DNA of 64,000 bases from Aureibaculum algae. Its GTDB lineage: Bacteria > Bacteroidota > Bacteroidia > Flavobacteriales > Flavobacteriaceae. Both the position numbers and the translations under genes were made by a program. Within the stretch, counting starts at the first letter, position 1, and each line of letters opens with the position of its first letter. Below the pieces are notes generated by a model, which had not been told where the DNA came from, made no database searches, and saw only the letters and a list, made by a program, of their open reading frames with translations. Below, piece after piece: positions 48,203 through 56,497 of the stretch. The stretch is taken from the NCBI RefSeq assembly GCF_006065315.1, contig NZ_CP040749.1, positions 3,548,501-3,612,500 of the forward strand, given 5' to 3'.

Positions 48203-49054
48203 TTAATAATTTTCGTAAGTCCAAGTTTTGTAACTAGTATTATTTCTATCAGGTTCTTCTGTTACGGTATATTCTATTTCTACAGAAATGGGATAGCTGT
48301 TCTCATCATAGACATATTCATAGGTTCTATTAGAAGAACCGCTTGAATAAATGCTGTTAGAAGATAGTAAATTATTTTTACTAGTATAAAACACTGCATC
48401 ATATGCAATAATATTACCAATTTGTAAGTAACTAATGAATGGAAACACACTAATAACGCTAGAATTACCAGTTTTGGTTAACACATTGTAATTAGGATTT
48501 CTTATGTTGTCATAAGTATAATTACTAACCGAATACTCAGTATATGAAATACCATCTAAACTATACTCTATAAGGTATTGAACAATATTATCCTTAGTGT
48601 CATAAGTCAAAGTGATTTTATAATACCTAGAAGCGTCAAAATTTTCTTCAATAAGCGTTGTTAATCTATTCTGACTATCATATTCAAAGGTAGTTTTAGA
48701 TCTGTCAGTAGAATTATAAACCGTATTAAAAGTCGCCATTAGCCCCATATTATTATAAACAATAGTTGTTTCTCTGTTAGATCTAATTACTTTAGAAACC
48801 CGACCTTGCCCATTATATTCATATCTAGCTGATCCATTTTGAACAATTTTATTATCTACATTATAAATTATATCACTAGATCCATATCGCGTTAAAAACC
48901 CATCTTCATTGTATCTCAGGTCATATTCATTTGCACCTACCGAATATGCTATTAACCTCACACGTTCTTCTATTGGTGCGTCATCATCTTTATTGCAGCT
49001 AAAAATTGTTAATACGAGAATTGGAATGATTATATTTTTCACAAAGGTCTTCAT
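48203..49054 (-). CDS. YD (RHS-like) repeat lipoprotein, tandem copy 1
   Basis: 283 residues, lipobox LTIFSC (Cys 20) and an acidic linker (NKDDDAPIEE). YD repeats follow: YDLRYNEDGFLTRYG, IIYNVDNKIVQNGSARYEYNGQGRVSKV, FEYDSQNRLTTLIEEN, LTYDTKDNIVQYLIEY. The whole sequence aligns with the downstream gene, ending TYENY against VYEKY. It is the first gene after box 6. Unlike copy 2 it has a lipobox, so the two copies may be placed in different compartments. Confidence 0.8.
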   Translation of the reverse strand: MKTFVKNIIIPILVLTIFSCNKDDDAPIEERVRLIAYSVGANEYDLRYNEDGFLTRYGSSDIIYNVDNKIVQNGSARYEYNGQGRVSKVIRSNRETTIVYNNMGLMATFNTVYNSTDRSKTTFEYDSQNRLTTLIEENFDASRYYKITLTYDTKDNIVQYLIEYSLDGISYTEYSVSNYTYDNIRNPNYNVLTKTGNSSVISVFPFISYLQIGNIIAYDAVFYTSKNNLLSSNSIYSSGSSNRTYEYVYDENSYPISVEIEYTVTEEPDRNNTSYKTWTYENY

Positions 49055-49079
49055 AATTAATTTTTTATTTGTTTCTGAA

Positions 49080-49107
49080 TTAATGTTTGGGATTAGAAAA
49101 GGTCAAT
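49080..49107 (-). promoter_or_regulatory. ECF-type box 6
   Basis: ATTGACC (two differences from GTTAACC), 15 nt, exact CATTAA on the minus strand, 25 nt before the start at 49054. It is the most divergent -35-like half. Confidence 0.7.
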
Positions 49108-49159
49108 ATAATGGTCACTATTATTCTGGATTTTTAAATTTATTTTGACTACTTTCTAC

Positions 49160-50173
49160 TTAATAGGTTACTGTAAAAACATCTTTAGCTATTCCATAAT
49201 TAGACCCATCGGTCAAAGCTATTTCTTTTCCATTTTCCCATATCTTCACATAAATAGTACTATCACCATCTTCATAGCCTGCAACATATACATCTTCTCC
49301 CGCAACATGCACTGCATAAACTTGGGCTTCATTAACTCCATTCGTTAAAGATGTTTCCATTCCATTTTTCCACATTTTGGCCACTGTTTTTGTTTCAGAA
49401 TCTTCATAACCTACCACATAAACATCGCCATCTGAAACATATACTGACGTTGCTTCTGCTTTGTTTACTCCACTTGTCAAAGACTTTCCTATGCCATTTT
49501 TCCACATTTTGGCCACATTTTTAGTGCCGTTTCTTTCATATCCAACAGCATATACATCATTTCCTGAAACATATACTGAAGTAGCTTGTGCATAATTTAA
49601 ACCATCTGTGAGAGGAATTTCTATACCATTTTTCCAAATCTTGGCCACATCTATAAAATCTTTCTCTTCGAAGCCTGCTACATATATATCATTACCTGAA
49701 ACATATACTGAAAGAGCTTCTGAAAAATTAGTACCATCAGTTAAAGGCAATTCTATACCATTTTTCCATAATTTAGCATCACCAGATTCATAACCTGCCA
49801 CATATACATCAGTTCCCGAAACATATACCGATTTAGCTTCTGCATTTTTACTCCCGTCCGTTAAAGAGGTTTCCATACCATTTTTCCATAATTTGGCTGT
49901 GGATTTAGGTCCTTCATATACAAAGCCTGCTACATATATATCTCCATTTGAAACAAATATCGAATGAGCTTCTGAAGTACGACTCCCATCTGTTAAAGGT
50001 GTGCCAATACCATTTTTCCATATTTTGGCTACAGTTCTTAAACCGTTATCTTCAAAACCTGCAACATAAACATCAGTTGTTTTATTATTTTTTGGTGCGT
50101 CATCGTCCTGATTACAACTAAAAAAAGTTATGGCTAAAATTGTAAGGATTATATTTTTTAATATTGTTTTCAT
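49160..50173 (-). CDS. Seven-repeat propeller lipoprotein
   Basis: 337 residues, lipobox TFFSC (Cys 20). Then come seven repeats of about 43 residues with the core DVYVAGYE...AKxWKNGIExxLTDGSxxAEAxSVYVSG. Repeat 3 is a few residues shorter, and the last ends at the C terminus, as expected for a closed seven-bladed propeller. Low sequence divergence between blades suggests recent internal duplication. There is no catalytic motif, so a binding role is likely. It starts 53 bp after the kelch-type gene and shares its box. Confidence 0.8.
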   Translation of the reverse strand: MKTILKNIILTILAITFFSCNQDDDAPKNNKTTDVYVAGFEDNGLRTVAKIWKNGIGTPLTDGSRTSEAHSIFVSNGDIYVAGFVYEGPKSTAKLWKNGMETSLTDGSKNAEAKSVYVSGTDVYVAGYESGDAKLWKNGIELPLTDGTNFSEALSVYVSGNDIYVAGFEEKDFIDVAKIWKNGIEIPLTDGLNYAQATSVYVSGNDVYAVGYERNGTKNVAKMWKNGIGKSLTSGVNKAEATSVYVSDGDVYVVGYEDSETKTVAKMWKNGMETSLTNGVNEAQVYAVHVAGEDVYVAGYEDGDSTIYVKIWENGKEIALTDGSNYGIAKDVFTVTY

Positions 50174-50226
50174 AAGTAATTGTATTGCGGATTTGTTTTA
50201 TTCTATTTATTAAAGTGTTTTTAGTT

Positions 50227-51249
50227 TTAATCTTCTTTGACACTCCATATTTTACCTGTAACTTCGGTATCGGTATCACCCGTTTTACCTCCAAATATCC
50301 ATAGGGCATCATTGTAAAATAAAGTTTCATGAGCACCAATCTGTTCCATTGGGTTTAAATCTGAATATTTAGTCCAGTCCAAAAGATTTTCTGAATAATA
50401 AATATCATTTGTAAAGGGTTCTGTTGCAGTTCTACCTCCTATAACCCATACTTTACCATTATAAACAGTAGCTGTGTGGCCCAATCTCCCTGGAAAAATT
50501 GAACTATTGTTACGTACTAAAGTCCAATTACTTCCATTGGTGCTTTGCCAAATTTCATTGAGTTTATTAGCACCAACATCCTCTCCTCCAATAACATACA
50601 TTGTATTATTAAATACAACTGCTTTATGCCTTACCCGACCTGAAAATGCATTGGCAGTTTCTTGTGTCCAGTTTTCACCATCAGGTGTTGACCACACTTC
50701 TGTGGCATTGGTAACCTCGTTACCCGCTATTACATACATTTTACTATTAAAAACAACCGTAGTGTGATATGCAATTTCACCAAAAGGTGCATTAACTAAT
50801 GCATTTACCCATAAACTTCCATCCGTAGTGTACCAAATATCACTCAAAAATTCATCATCATTATTTTCGCCACCAATAAGCCATAATCTATCATTAAAAG
50901 TAGTTAAGGTATGGCCAGTCCGTCCCTCTCCAACATTGGTAACAGAAACCCATGCCGCTCCATTGTCACTAGACCAAATATCATTACTACTAGTTACATT
51001 ATTAGTGTAGTCATTAGCACCACCTGCAGACCATACTTTACTATTGTACAACGCCATAGCATTTCCGAAAAAATTGCCCATTTGATCTTGATTTGTCTCC
51101 AAATTAAAAGTTAAACTAAGTTCAGGTAATGTATCTTTTAGATCATCATCTCCATCATCACATGAAGTAAAGCATATTACCATAATTGTTAAAATTAGCA
51201 TGTTTAAAATAATTTTAACCTTCTTTAAAATTTTCTTAAATGAATTCAT
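50227..51249 (-). CDS. Kelch-type propeller lipoprotein
   Basis: 340 residues. The signal ends at the lipobox MVICFTSC (Cys 29), followed by a run of Asp (DDGDDD). Six kelch-like repeats follow (for example GRTGHTLTTFNDRLWLIGGENND, GRVRHKAVVFNNTMYVIGGEDVG, GRLGHTATVYNGKVWVIGGRTA), each with the double Gly and the conserved Trp (DIWSS, EIWQS, DIYYS). It is the first gene after box 7, in the 307-bp divergent region shared with the sigma factor. Confidence 0.82.
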   Translation of the reverse strand: MNSFKKILKKVKIILNMLILTIMVICFTSCDDGDDDLKDTLPELSLTFNLETNQDQMGNFFGNAMALYNSKVWSAGGANDYTNNVTSSNDIWSSDNGAAWVSVTNVGEGRTGHTLTTFNDRLWLIGGENNDDEFLSDIWYTTDGSLWVNALVNAPFGEIAYHTTVVFNSKMYVIAGNEVTNATEVWSTPDGENWTQETANAFSGRVRHKAVVFNNTMYVIGGEDVGANKLNEIWQSTNGSNWTLVRNNSSIFPGRLGHTATVYNGKVWVIGGRTATEPFTNDIYYSENLLDWTKYSDLNPMEQIGAHETLFYNDALWIFGGKTGDTDTEVTGKIWSVKED

Positions 51250-51556
51250 AATGTTTATTTTTGTTTAGCTATTAATGTGAGTGGTTTTAAAAGGTTAACA
51301 TATTCAATTAAAATTTTTGTCTTTATTTTTCCTTCATTAATAGACCGCTTTTTATGTACCTATTAAAAAACGAAGACCGCTTTAACAAGACAAGTAGATC
51401 TTAAACCTTACTTAAAGAATAGACTCTAAACTTAGCCATCAATCTTATTTTGTAAAGGAGTTATACACATTATTTTTATTGAAAATTGGTTATTTTTTCG
51501 TACAAAAAGTTAAATTAGCCTGAATTAATGTTAACCTTTTTTATCAGCATCCATAA
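51250..51556. other. Divergent regulatory region between kelch gene and sigma factor
   Basis: 307 bp without a gene. It holds box 7 (51272-51299, reading left) and box 8 (51530-51557, reading right), about 230 bp apart and facing away from each other. The middle part is AT-rich and shows no hairpin or ORF I can support. Confidence 0.7.
51272..51299 (-). promoter_or_regulatory. ECF-type box 7
   Basis: Exact GTTAACC and CATTAA on the minus strand, 15 nt apart, 22 nt before the kelch-type gene's start codon. Confidence 0.85.
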
Positions 51557-51557
51557 A
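51530..51557 (+). promoter_or_regulatory. ECF-type box 8, at the sigma gene itself
   Basis: GTTAACC, 15 nt, CATAAA on the plus strand. The second half overlaps the A of the annotated ATG at 51557, unlike all other copies, which leave 22-41 nt to the start. Confidence 0.75.
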
Positions 51558-52126
51558 TGGACAAAGAATCAGTGAATAGTACTCTCGAAAAATTGAGAAA
51601 CGGAGATGAAGCCACTTTTAAGCATATTTATGAAGAAAATCGAGAGAAGTTCTTAAACTTTGCCAAGCGATATAACTTGTCTGAAGATGAAAACATTGAT
51701 GCATATCAAGATGCTTATGTCATTTTTTACGAAAATGTAATGTCTGGCAAAATACAGAGCTTTACCAGTAGTATTTCTACATATTTATTCAGTATAGGTA
51801 AATATTTAATTATGGATAATTTAAAAAAGAACAAAAAGCAAGTGAGTTCTGAATTTAATCTCTCTATGGTAAAAGAAAATGATAGCCTAATGGAAACCAT
51901 AGAAATTGATGAAGCAACACTTAGTAAAGAGCAACAACTATTGCTGAAATATTTTGATACTTTAGGCAGAAAATGTCAAGAATTATTAACCTTATTTTAT
52001 TACCGTGGTTTTACCATAAAAGAAATAATGAATACAGAAAGCTACAATAGTGAAAATGTGGTAAAAAGTCAAAAGTCGCGATGCATGAAAACACTTAGAG
52101 AACGAATTAAATCAGATCATTTATAA
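51557..52126 (+). CDS. ECF-type RNA polymerase sigma factor
   Basis: 189 residues. Sigma region 2 spans about 13-95 (RNGDEATFKHIYEENREKFLNFAKRYNL, DAYQDAYVIFYENV, FTSSISTYLFSIGKYLIMDNLKKNKK). Region 4 spans about 130-185 (CQELLTLFYYRGFTIKEIMNTES, the helix-turn-helix, then VVKSQKSRCMKTLRERI). Region 3 is absent, as in ECF sigmas. It should direct polymerase to the GTTAACC-N15-CATTAA elements, one of which lies over its own start. If box 8 drives it, the ATG at 51557 would not be on the transcript; GTG at 51572 or TTG at 51593 are alternative starts that keep region 2. Its stop overlaps the next gene's ATG (shared base 52126). Confidence 0.9.
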   Translation: MDKESVNSTLEKLRNGDEATFKHIYEENREKFLNFAKRYNLSEDENIDAYQDAYVIFYENVMSGKIQSFTSSISTYLFSIGKYLIMDNLKKNKKQVSSEFNLSMVKENDSLMETIEIDEATLSKEQQLLLKYFDTLGRKCQELLTLFYYRGFTIKEIMNTESYNSENVVKSQKSRCMKTLRERIKSDHL

Positions 52127-52851
52127 TGGACAAAGAAGCATTATTAACCCGCTATTTTTCTGACAGTTTAACGGCTGAAGAACTACAATTATTTAACCAA
52201 TTGTTAGAAAATGACACCAAATTTAAAGAACAATTTGAATTTGAAAAAGATTTAAAACGTGCCATTAAAGAAAAAGAAAGAATCCAACTAAAAGCAAAGC
52301 TACAAGATTTTGAAACTGAATTAAAGCACAAATCAACACCAAAAAACAGCAATTACAAGGCTTGGGCAATTGCCGCATCAATTGCCATATTATTGAGTGT
52401 AGGTTGGTTTGGATATGATAATTTTTTTAAGGTAAATTATAACGAATTGTATAGCGAAAATTTTCAGCAATACCCCAATACCAGTTACAGCATAACACGC
52501 GGTGATATTGACAACACCATTGAACGACAAGCATTTGTAGCCTATGAAACAGGCAATTATCAAACTGCAGTTGACAATTTTGAAAAATTAGATAGTAGTA
52601 CTAAAGACTATATCGATTTTTACAAGGCTCAGGCCTATTTAAAATTGAATACTACTGATACCGCCAAGCCCCTATTTAAGAAAGTAATTTCTGACAATGT
52701 TGAATTTGTGGCCGAAAGTCATTGGTACCTCGCCTTAATTGCAATTAAAGAAAAAGATAAACAAAGTGCTATTTCTTATTTAGAAAAGCTCATTACGGAC
52801 TATAATTTTAATAAAGAGAAAGCTAAAGAATTATTAGACAAATTAATATAA
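52126..52851 (+). CDS. Single-pass TPR membrane protein, probable anti-sigma factor
   Basis: 241 residues. The N-terminal about 78 residues are soluble and helical (DKEALLTRYFSDSLTAEELQLFNQLLENDTKFKEQFEFE), resembling the cytoplasmic end of Bacteroidota anti-sigma factors. One transmembrane helix follows (about 83-98, WAIAASIAILLSVGWF). The outer part has TPR-like helices (AFVAYETGNYQTAVDNFEKLD, DFYKAQAYLKLNTTDTAKPLFKKVI, WYLALIAIKEKDKQSAISYLEKL). Start and sigma stop overlap by one base, so the two are made together. Holding the sigma factor at the membrane is inferred from topology and coupling. It converges on the CHAT gene with 3 bp between stops. Confidence 0.78.
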   Translation: MDKEALLTRYFSDSLTAEELQLFNQLLENDTKFKEQFEFEKDLKRAIKEKERIQLKAKLQDFETELKHKSTPKNSNYKAWAIAASIAILLSVGWFGYDNFFKVNYNELYSENFQQYPNTSYSITRGDIDNTIERQAFVAYETGNYQTAVDNFEKLDSSTKDYIDFYKAQAYLKLNTTDTAKPLFKKVISDNVEFVAESHWYLALIAIKEKDKQSAISYLEKLITDYNFNKEKAKELLDKLI

Positions 52852-52854
52852 TTT

Positions 52855-55608
52855 CTATTTTCGTTTTCGAAAGATAAAGAAGACCACTAAACATAAGAAT
52901 ACACCAACGGCAACTGTCCAAATCCATTTATTTGAACTAACTACAGCTTCTGTATTCCCTGAAATAACAAAACCTGACCAATAATACGGATGAGATAAAG
53001 CATTTTCTTTATTCGCTGTCAGAAAGTTTATTTTAGATTTTTGAAGAGCCATATCTTTTGAATTTCCATGAGCCAAATTCTTATAGAAACTATTCATTAA
53101 TTGGGTGGAAGAAGCATCATTTACTTTCCATAATGTACTCGCAATACTTGAAGCCCCACTATAGAAAAACCCTCTTGTTAAACTCATAAAACCTTCACCT
53201 CGCTTAAGATCTCCAATACCCGTTTCACAAGCACTTAAGGTAACTAAATTTGCGTGTAATGACAAATTATACAAATCGCTAACATAAAGCAAATTGTTCT
53301 CTTTGCCATCAGGTGTAAACGCCAAATATGAATACTCTGGATTCTCATCATCAAAAATGGCATGAGTAGCCAAATGAACTATTCCATAGTTCGCAATTTG
53401 TGATTTAAAATTAAATAACGATGCCCGTTCGTTAACAAAGCTACTGCCATCAAATGAAGTTAAAATATGTCTAATTTCCTCACTATTATGAGGTAACGGC
53501 AATAATTTCCCCCTTGAATTATTATCGTTTTCAAAATTTGGAGCAAAAGCTAATACCGAATTGGTATAAACTTCATTTTCTTTTAATTGAATCCATAATG
53601 ATGCTGAATTTGTATAACTAACACTCTTTTGTTCAATCAAATAGTTAATATCTTCACTACTAGTATTTAAACTCCCAAAAGGAATATAATTTAAAAGTCC
53701 ATCTGCTATGACAATTAATTTTTCCTTTGCTAATGTTTTGATGATTGGTTGTAATAATAAGCGATACAAGTGATAGGTTTCCGTAGCTAAAATACTGACA
53801 TCTGATTTAGGATCACTCAACATTTGATAAATGTTTCGTGTATTATCTTCCAGCGTTTTATTATTTTCAATTTTAAAAAAATCTTTGGTGTTTTTTGTAA
53901 GGGAAATTATATAAATATGCTTGTCTCCATAAAAATAAGAAACCAACATTTCATCATCTGCCAAATTATTTTGGACTTCCTTTAAACTAACAACTGCTGT
54001 ATTATATTTAAGATTATAATACGCTTTATAATTTGTTTCAATAGTATTGATCAGACTACGATATTCTTCCTTGGTTGCAAACAAACGATCTTCCAAAGCA
54101 ATAGAAGAAGCTTTGCTTTTATTAATTTCTTTTTCTAAATAAGTAATTTGTGCCTTTAACTGTTTTTCTATTTCAATCAAATTGTCCGGAACAGTGCCAA
54201 AGTTTGTGGCTTTGGCACTCAATAAAGCCTCCATTAGTAAAATACCCTTACTTTTTTCTGAATAATAGAATGCTTTATCAACCAACTCCTTATTAGGATT
54301 AGATATATAGGAATTATAAAGTGCGGCAAGCCCAGATTCAAATAAAGGAAAGGCTTCCTCTATCAAAAGTAATTTATCAGTCTCGCTCTTAAAAGAAGGT
54401 TTTAAACTATCTAAAGTTTTAATACCAAAATCTACTGTTGAAATTACCTGTTCATTAGAATTTTCTAAATCATAGGCACTGACAACCATCGCTTTATTTT
54501 TAAGCATTTTTAGTAACGCCGATTTATTCGCATTCTTTTTAGATAACTGGTTAATACCTTTATTAAAATTATCTACAGCCTTTTTAGGTTCGTTAAAACT
54601 AGCGTGCAGTTGACCTATTTTATTGTACAACAACGAAATATCTTCCAAAGAGGTACCCTTAGTCCTTTCTTTTAATGATTCTAACGCAATTTGATATTCT
54701 GATAAGGCTTTATTATATTTATTTCCTTTTTGGTAAATCTCTGCCTTTGCTTCATGATATTTATTTACCATGGAATGATCTTCAGACATATTGGATTTCA
54801 TTAACTCTAAATAATAATTGGCACTATCAAGTTTTGATAAATTAGTATAATTATCAATAATGTGAAACGCTTCCGTAACTAGTCCATTTGTGTTGATCTC
54901 ATTACTTAAATTATAACGTAATGATTCAATAAAGAATTCGTTGGATCGTAAATGATTGCCTTCATTTTTATAAACTTCGGCTAATAAACTATAATTTCGA
55001 AACAATTGTTTTTTATCATTTGGGGTTTTTAAATTTATCCAACGGATATTTTTATTGTAATATTCTTTGGCTAGGTCATACTTACCTTCATTGTTATAAA
55101 TTTTAGCAACAAACCCATAAGCACTTCTCAGCAAGCCAATATGATTAATGTTTATGAGAGAATCCGGAAGTGCTTCGGTAGTTTTTATTATTTCGCTAAA
55201 AGCATTTCTGGCAGGGACATAATCAGTTAATTCATAACTATATATTCCTTTATCTAGCAGTAGTGAATTCTTATATATTAAAGCATTTTCTATAACATCT
55301 AGTTCATCTTGATGATTGGAATATATAGAATCAATGCTATTAATATTTTGTTTCATCATTTCCAAATCATAAAAATAAGCGGCACTTCTACTCCAGGCAA
55401 CCAAAGTTCTCGCACCACTTTTCCAATTGTCAGAATTGATCAATTTTGTAGCTTGGCTTAAGTAAAAATATGCGGAATCTTTGTTTGAATAAAGGTATTT
55501 ATAAGATCGTTGAGTTAAAGAATCAATTCCTCTATTTTTATCCACTGTTTGTGCAACAAGTTTAATAGAAAAACTTATTACAATTATTAAAAATAAAGAA
55601 CGAAGCAT
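52855..55608 (-). CDS. TPR-CHAT caspase-like protein, membrane-anchored
   Basis: 917 residues. The signal peptide is 1-19 (ending KLVAQ). TPR repeats run from about 70 to 400 (EGKYDLAKEYYNKNI, GNKYNKALSEYQIALESL, PKKAVDNFNKGINQL). A coiled coil lies around 475-520. The CHAT domain spans about 620-880 with the catalytic His in IVHLATHAIF (about 746-750) and Cys in VTLSACETGIG (about 793), so it looks active. A C-terminal transmembrane helix (about 889-910) ends in RKRK, leaving TPR and CHAT outside the cytoplasm. No GTTAACC box precedes it. The nearby anti-sigma-like protein also exposes TPRs to the periplasm, which makes it a possible partner or substrate; this is inference. Confidence 0.88.
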   Translation of the reverse strand: MLRSLFLIIVISFSIKLVAQTVDKNRGIDSLTQRSYKYLYSNKDSAYFYLSQATKLINSDNWKSGARTLVAWSRSAAYFYDLEMMKQNINSIDSIYSNHQDELDVIENALIYKNSLLLDKGIYSYELTDYVPARNAFSEIIKTTEALPDSLININHIGLLRSAYGFVAKIYNNEGKYDLAKEYYNKNIRWINLKTPNDKKQLFRNYSLLAEVYKNEGNHLRSNEFFIESLRYNLSNEINTNGLVTEAFHIIDNYTNLSKLDSANYYLELMKSNMSEDHSMVNKYHEAKAEIYQKGNKYNKALSEYQIALESLKERTKGTSLEDISLLYNKIGQLHASFNEPKKAVDNFNKGINQLSKKNANKSALLKMLKNKAMVVSAYDLENSNEQVISTVDFGIKTLDSLKPSFKSETDKLLLIEEAFPLFESGLAALYNSYISNPNKELVDKAFYYSEKSKGILLMEALLSAKATNFGTVPDNLIEIEKQLKAQITYLEKEINKSKASSIALEDRLFATKEEYRSLINTIETNYKAYYNLKYNTAVVSLKEVQNNLADDEMLVSYFYGDKHIYIISLTKNTKDFFKIENNKTLEDNTRNIYQMLSDPKSDVSILATETYHLYRLLLQPIIKTLAKEKLIVIADGLLNYIPFGSLNTSSEDINYLIEQKSVSYTNSASLWIQLKENEVYTNSVLAFAPNFENDNNSRGKLLPLPHNSEEIRHILTSFDGSSFVNERASLFNFKSQIANYGIVHLATHAIFDDENPEYSYLAFTPDGKENNLLYVSDLYNLSLHANLVTLSACETGIGDLKRGEGFMSLTRGFFYSGASSIASTLWKVNDASSTQLMNSFYKNLAHGNSKDMALQKSKINFLTANKENALSHPYYWSGFVISGNTEAVVSSNKWIWTVAVGVFLCLVVFFIFRKRK

Positions 55609-55644
55609 AGCACATTTTTAATAAATAAAATTTAATATGTAATA

Positions 55645-55683
55645 AATAACGTATTTATTTCTTTACGAAACAAATACGTTATT
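55645..55683 (-). other. Inverted repeat between the CHAT gene and the lipoprotein at 55703
   Basis: AATAACGTATTT (55645-55656) and AAATACGTTATT (55672-55683), a perfect 12-bp inverted repeat with a 15-nt centre. It lies 19 bp after the lipoprotein stop and 36 bp before the CHAT start. There is no U tract; it could be a weak terminator or an operator for the CHAT gene. Confidence 0.5.
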
Positions 55684-55702
55684 AAAAAATTACATCAATT
55701 TT

Positions 55703-56311
55703 CTAGTAAATTACACCTTGAACTTCTAAAGAATTGCCTTCAATAGTTTCCATTCTGATAAATATATCACCTTTAAACTTACCAAAATTCACCTCCTTAT
55801 ATATAATCTTATCTTCATAACCTGGCATTGGTGATAATTCTCCTTTGGAACCGTCAATTAACTCTCCTTTAGTATTATATATACCCACAAATTTAATATT
55901 GGAAACTCTTGGTGCCACTATAAATCTTATTCCATCAGGCAAACAAATATTGCCCAGTATACAAGGGTTTGGGGGAATTGGCCAATCAGGTTCAATATCA
56001 ATACCAACAACACTTTTAACATCATTTAATGATGAATTAAGACTTTGTTCCAACTCTATGGCACTATCAAAAGCTAATTGTGTTTTACTATCTCCTTGTC
56101 CCGCATCTAAAATGTTTTGTAAAGAATCTAATTCCACTTGAACATCAGCGATTTTACCTTTATAGTAGTTTGTTTCTATCAGTGCAACATCTACATAATT
56201 TTTAGAAGTTAATTCAATTTTCACACCATCCATTGTTCCTCCTTCTGTGCATGAAATTACTAACACCACTAAAAGAAGTAATGTTAATTTTAATCTGTGT
56301 TTTTTCATCAT
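55703..56311 (-). CDS. Lipoprotein, ECF-cluster member
   Basis: 202 residues, lipobox VLVISC (Cys 21). A helical segment follows (NYYKGKIADVQVELDSLQNILDAGQG... IELEQSLNSSLNDVKSVVG, about 45-105). After a Pro/Cys-containing turn (PIPPNPCILGNICLPDG, possible disulfide) comes a beta-rich domain (RFIVAPRVSNIKFVGIYNTKGELIDG). No family is recognised. It is directly behind box 9 and upstream of the CHAT gene (94 bp), so it may carry transcription into it. Confidence 0.75.
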   Translation of the reverse strand: MMKKHRLKLTLLLLVVLVISCTEGGTMDGVKIELTSKNYVDVALIETNYYKGKIADVQVELDSLQNILDAGQGDSKTQLAFDSAIELEQSLNSSLNDVKSVVGIDIEPDWPIPPNPCILGNICLPDGIRFIVAPRVSNIKFVGIYNTKGELIDGSKGELSPMPGYEDKIIYKEVNFGKFKGDIFIRMETIEGNSLEVQGVIY

Positions 56312-56339
56312 TTTAATTTTTTAAGTTAGTATTTTATCA

Positions 56340-56367
56340 TTAATGTTCTTTTCGCATAATGGTTAAC
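56340..56367 (-). promoter_or_regulatory. ECF-type box 9
   Basis: Exact GTTAACC and CATTAA on the minus strand, 15 nt apart, 28 nt before the start at 56311. The spacer begins ATTA rather than TTTT. Confidence 0.82.
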
Positions 56368-56497
56368 ATTTTTGTTCTTTTTTCTTTACACAATTTTATG
56401 ATTTTATAAAAATAGATGAAAAACGATGATGTTCCTTGTAAAAACCCGCCCTTTCTATAAAACGCTTTAAGTTTTAAATTTTTCTCTTTGCGGTTTA

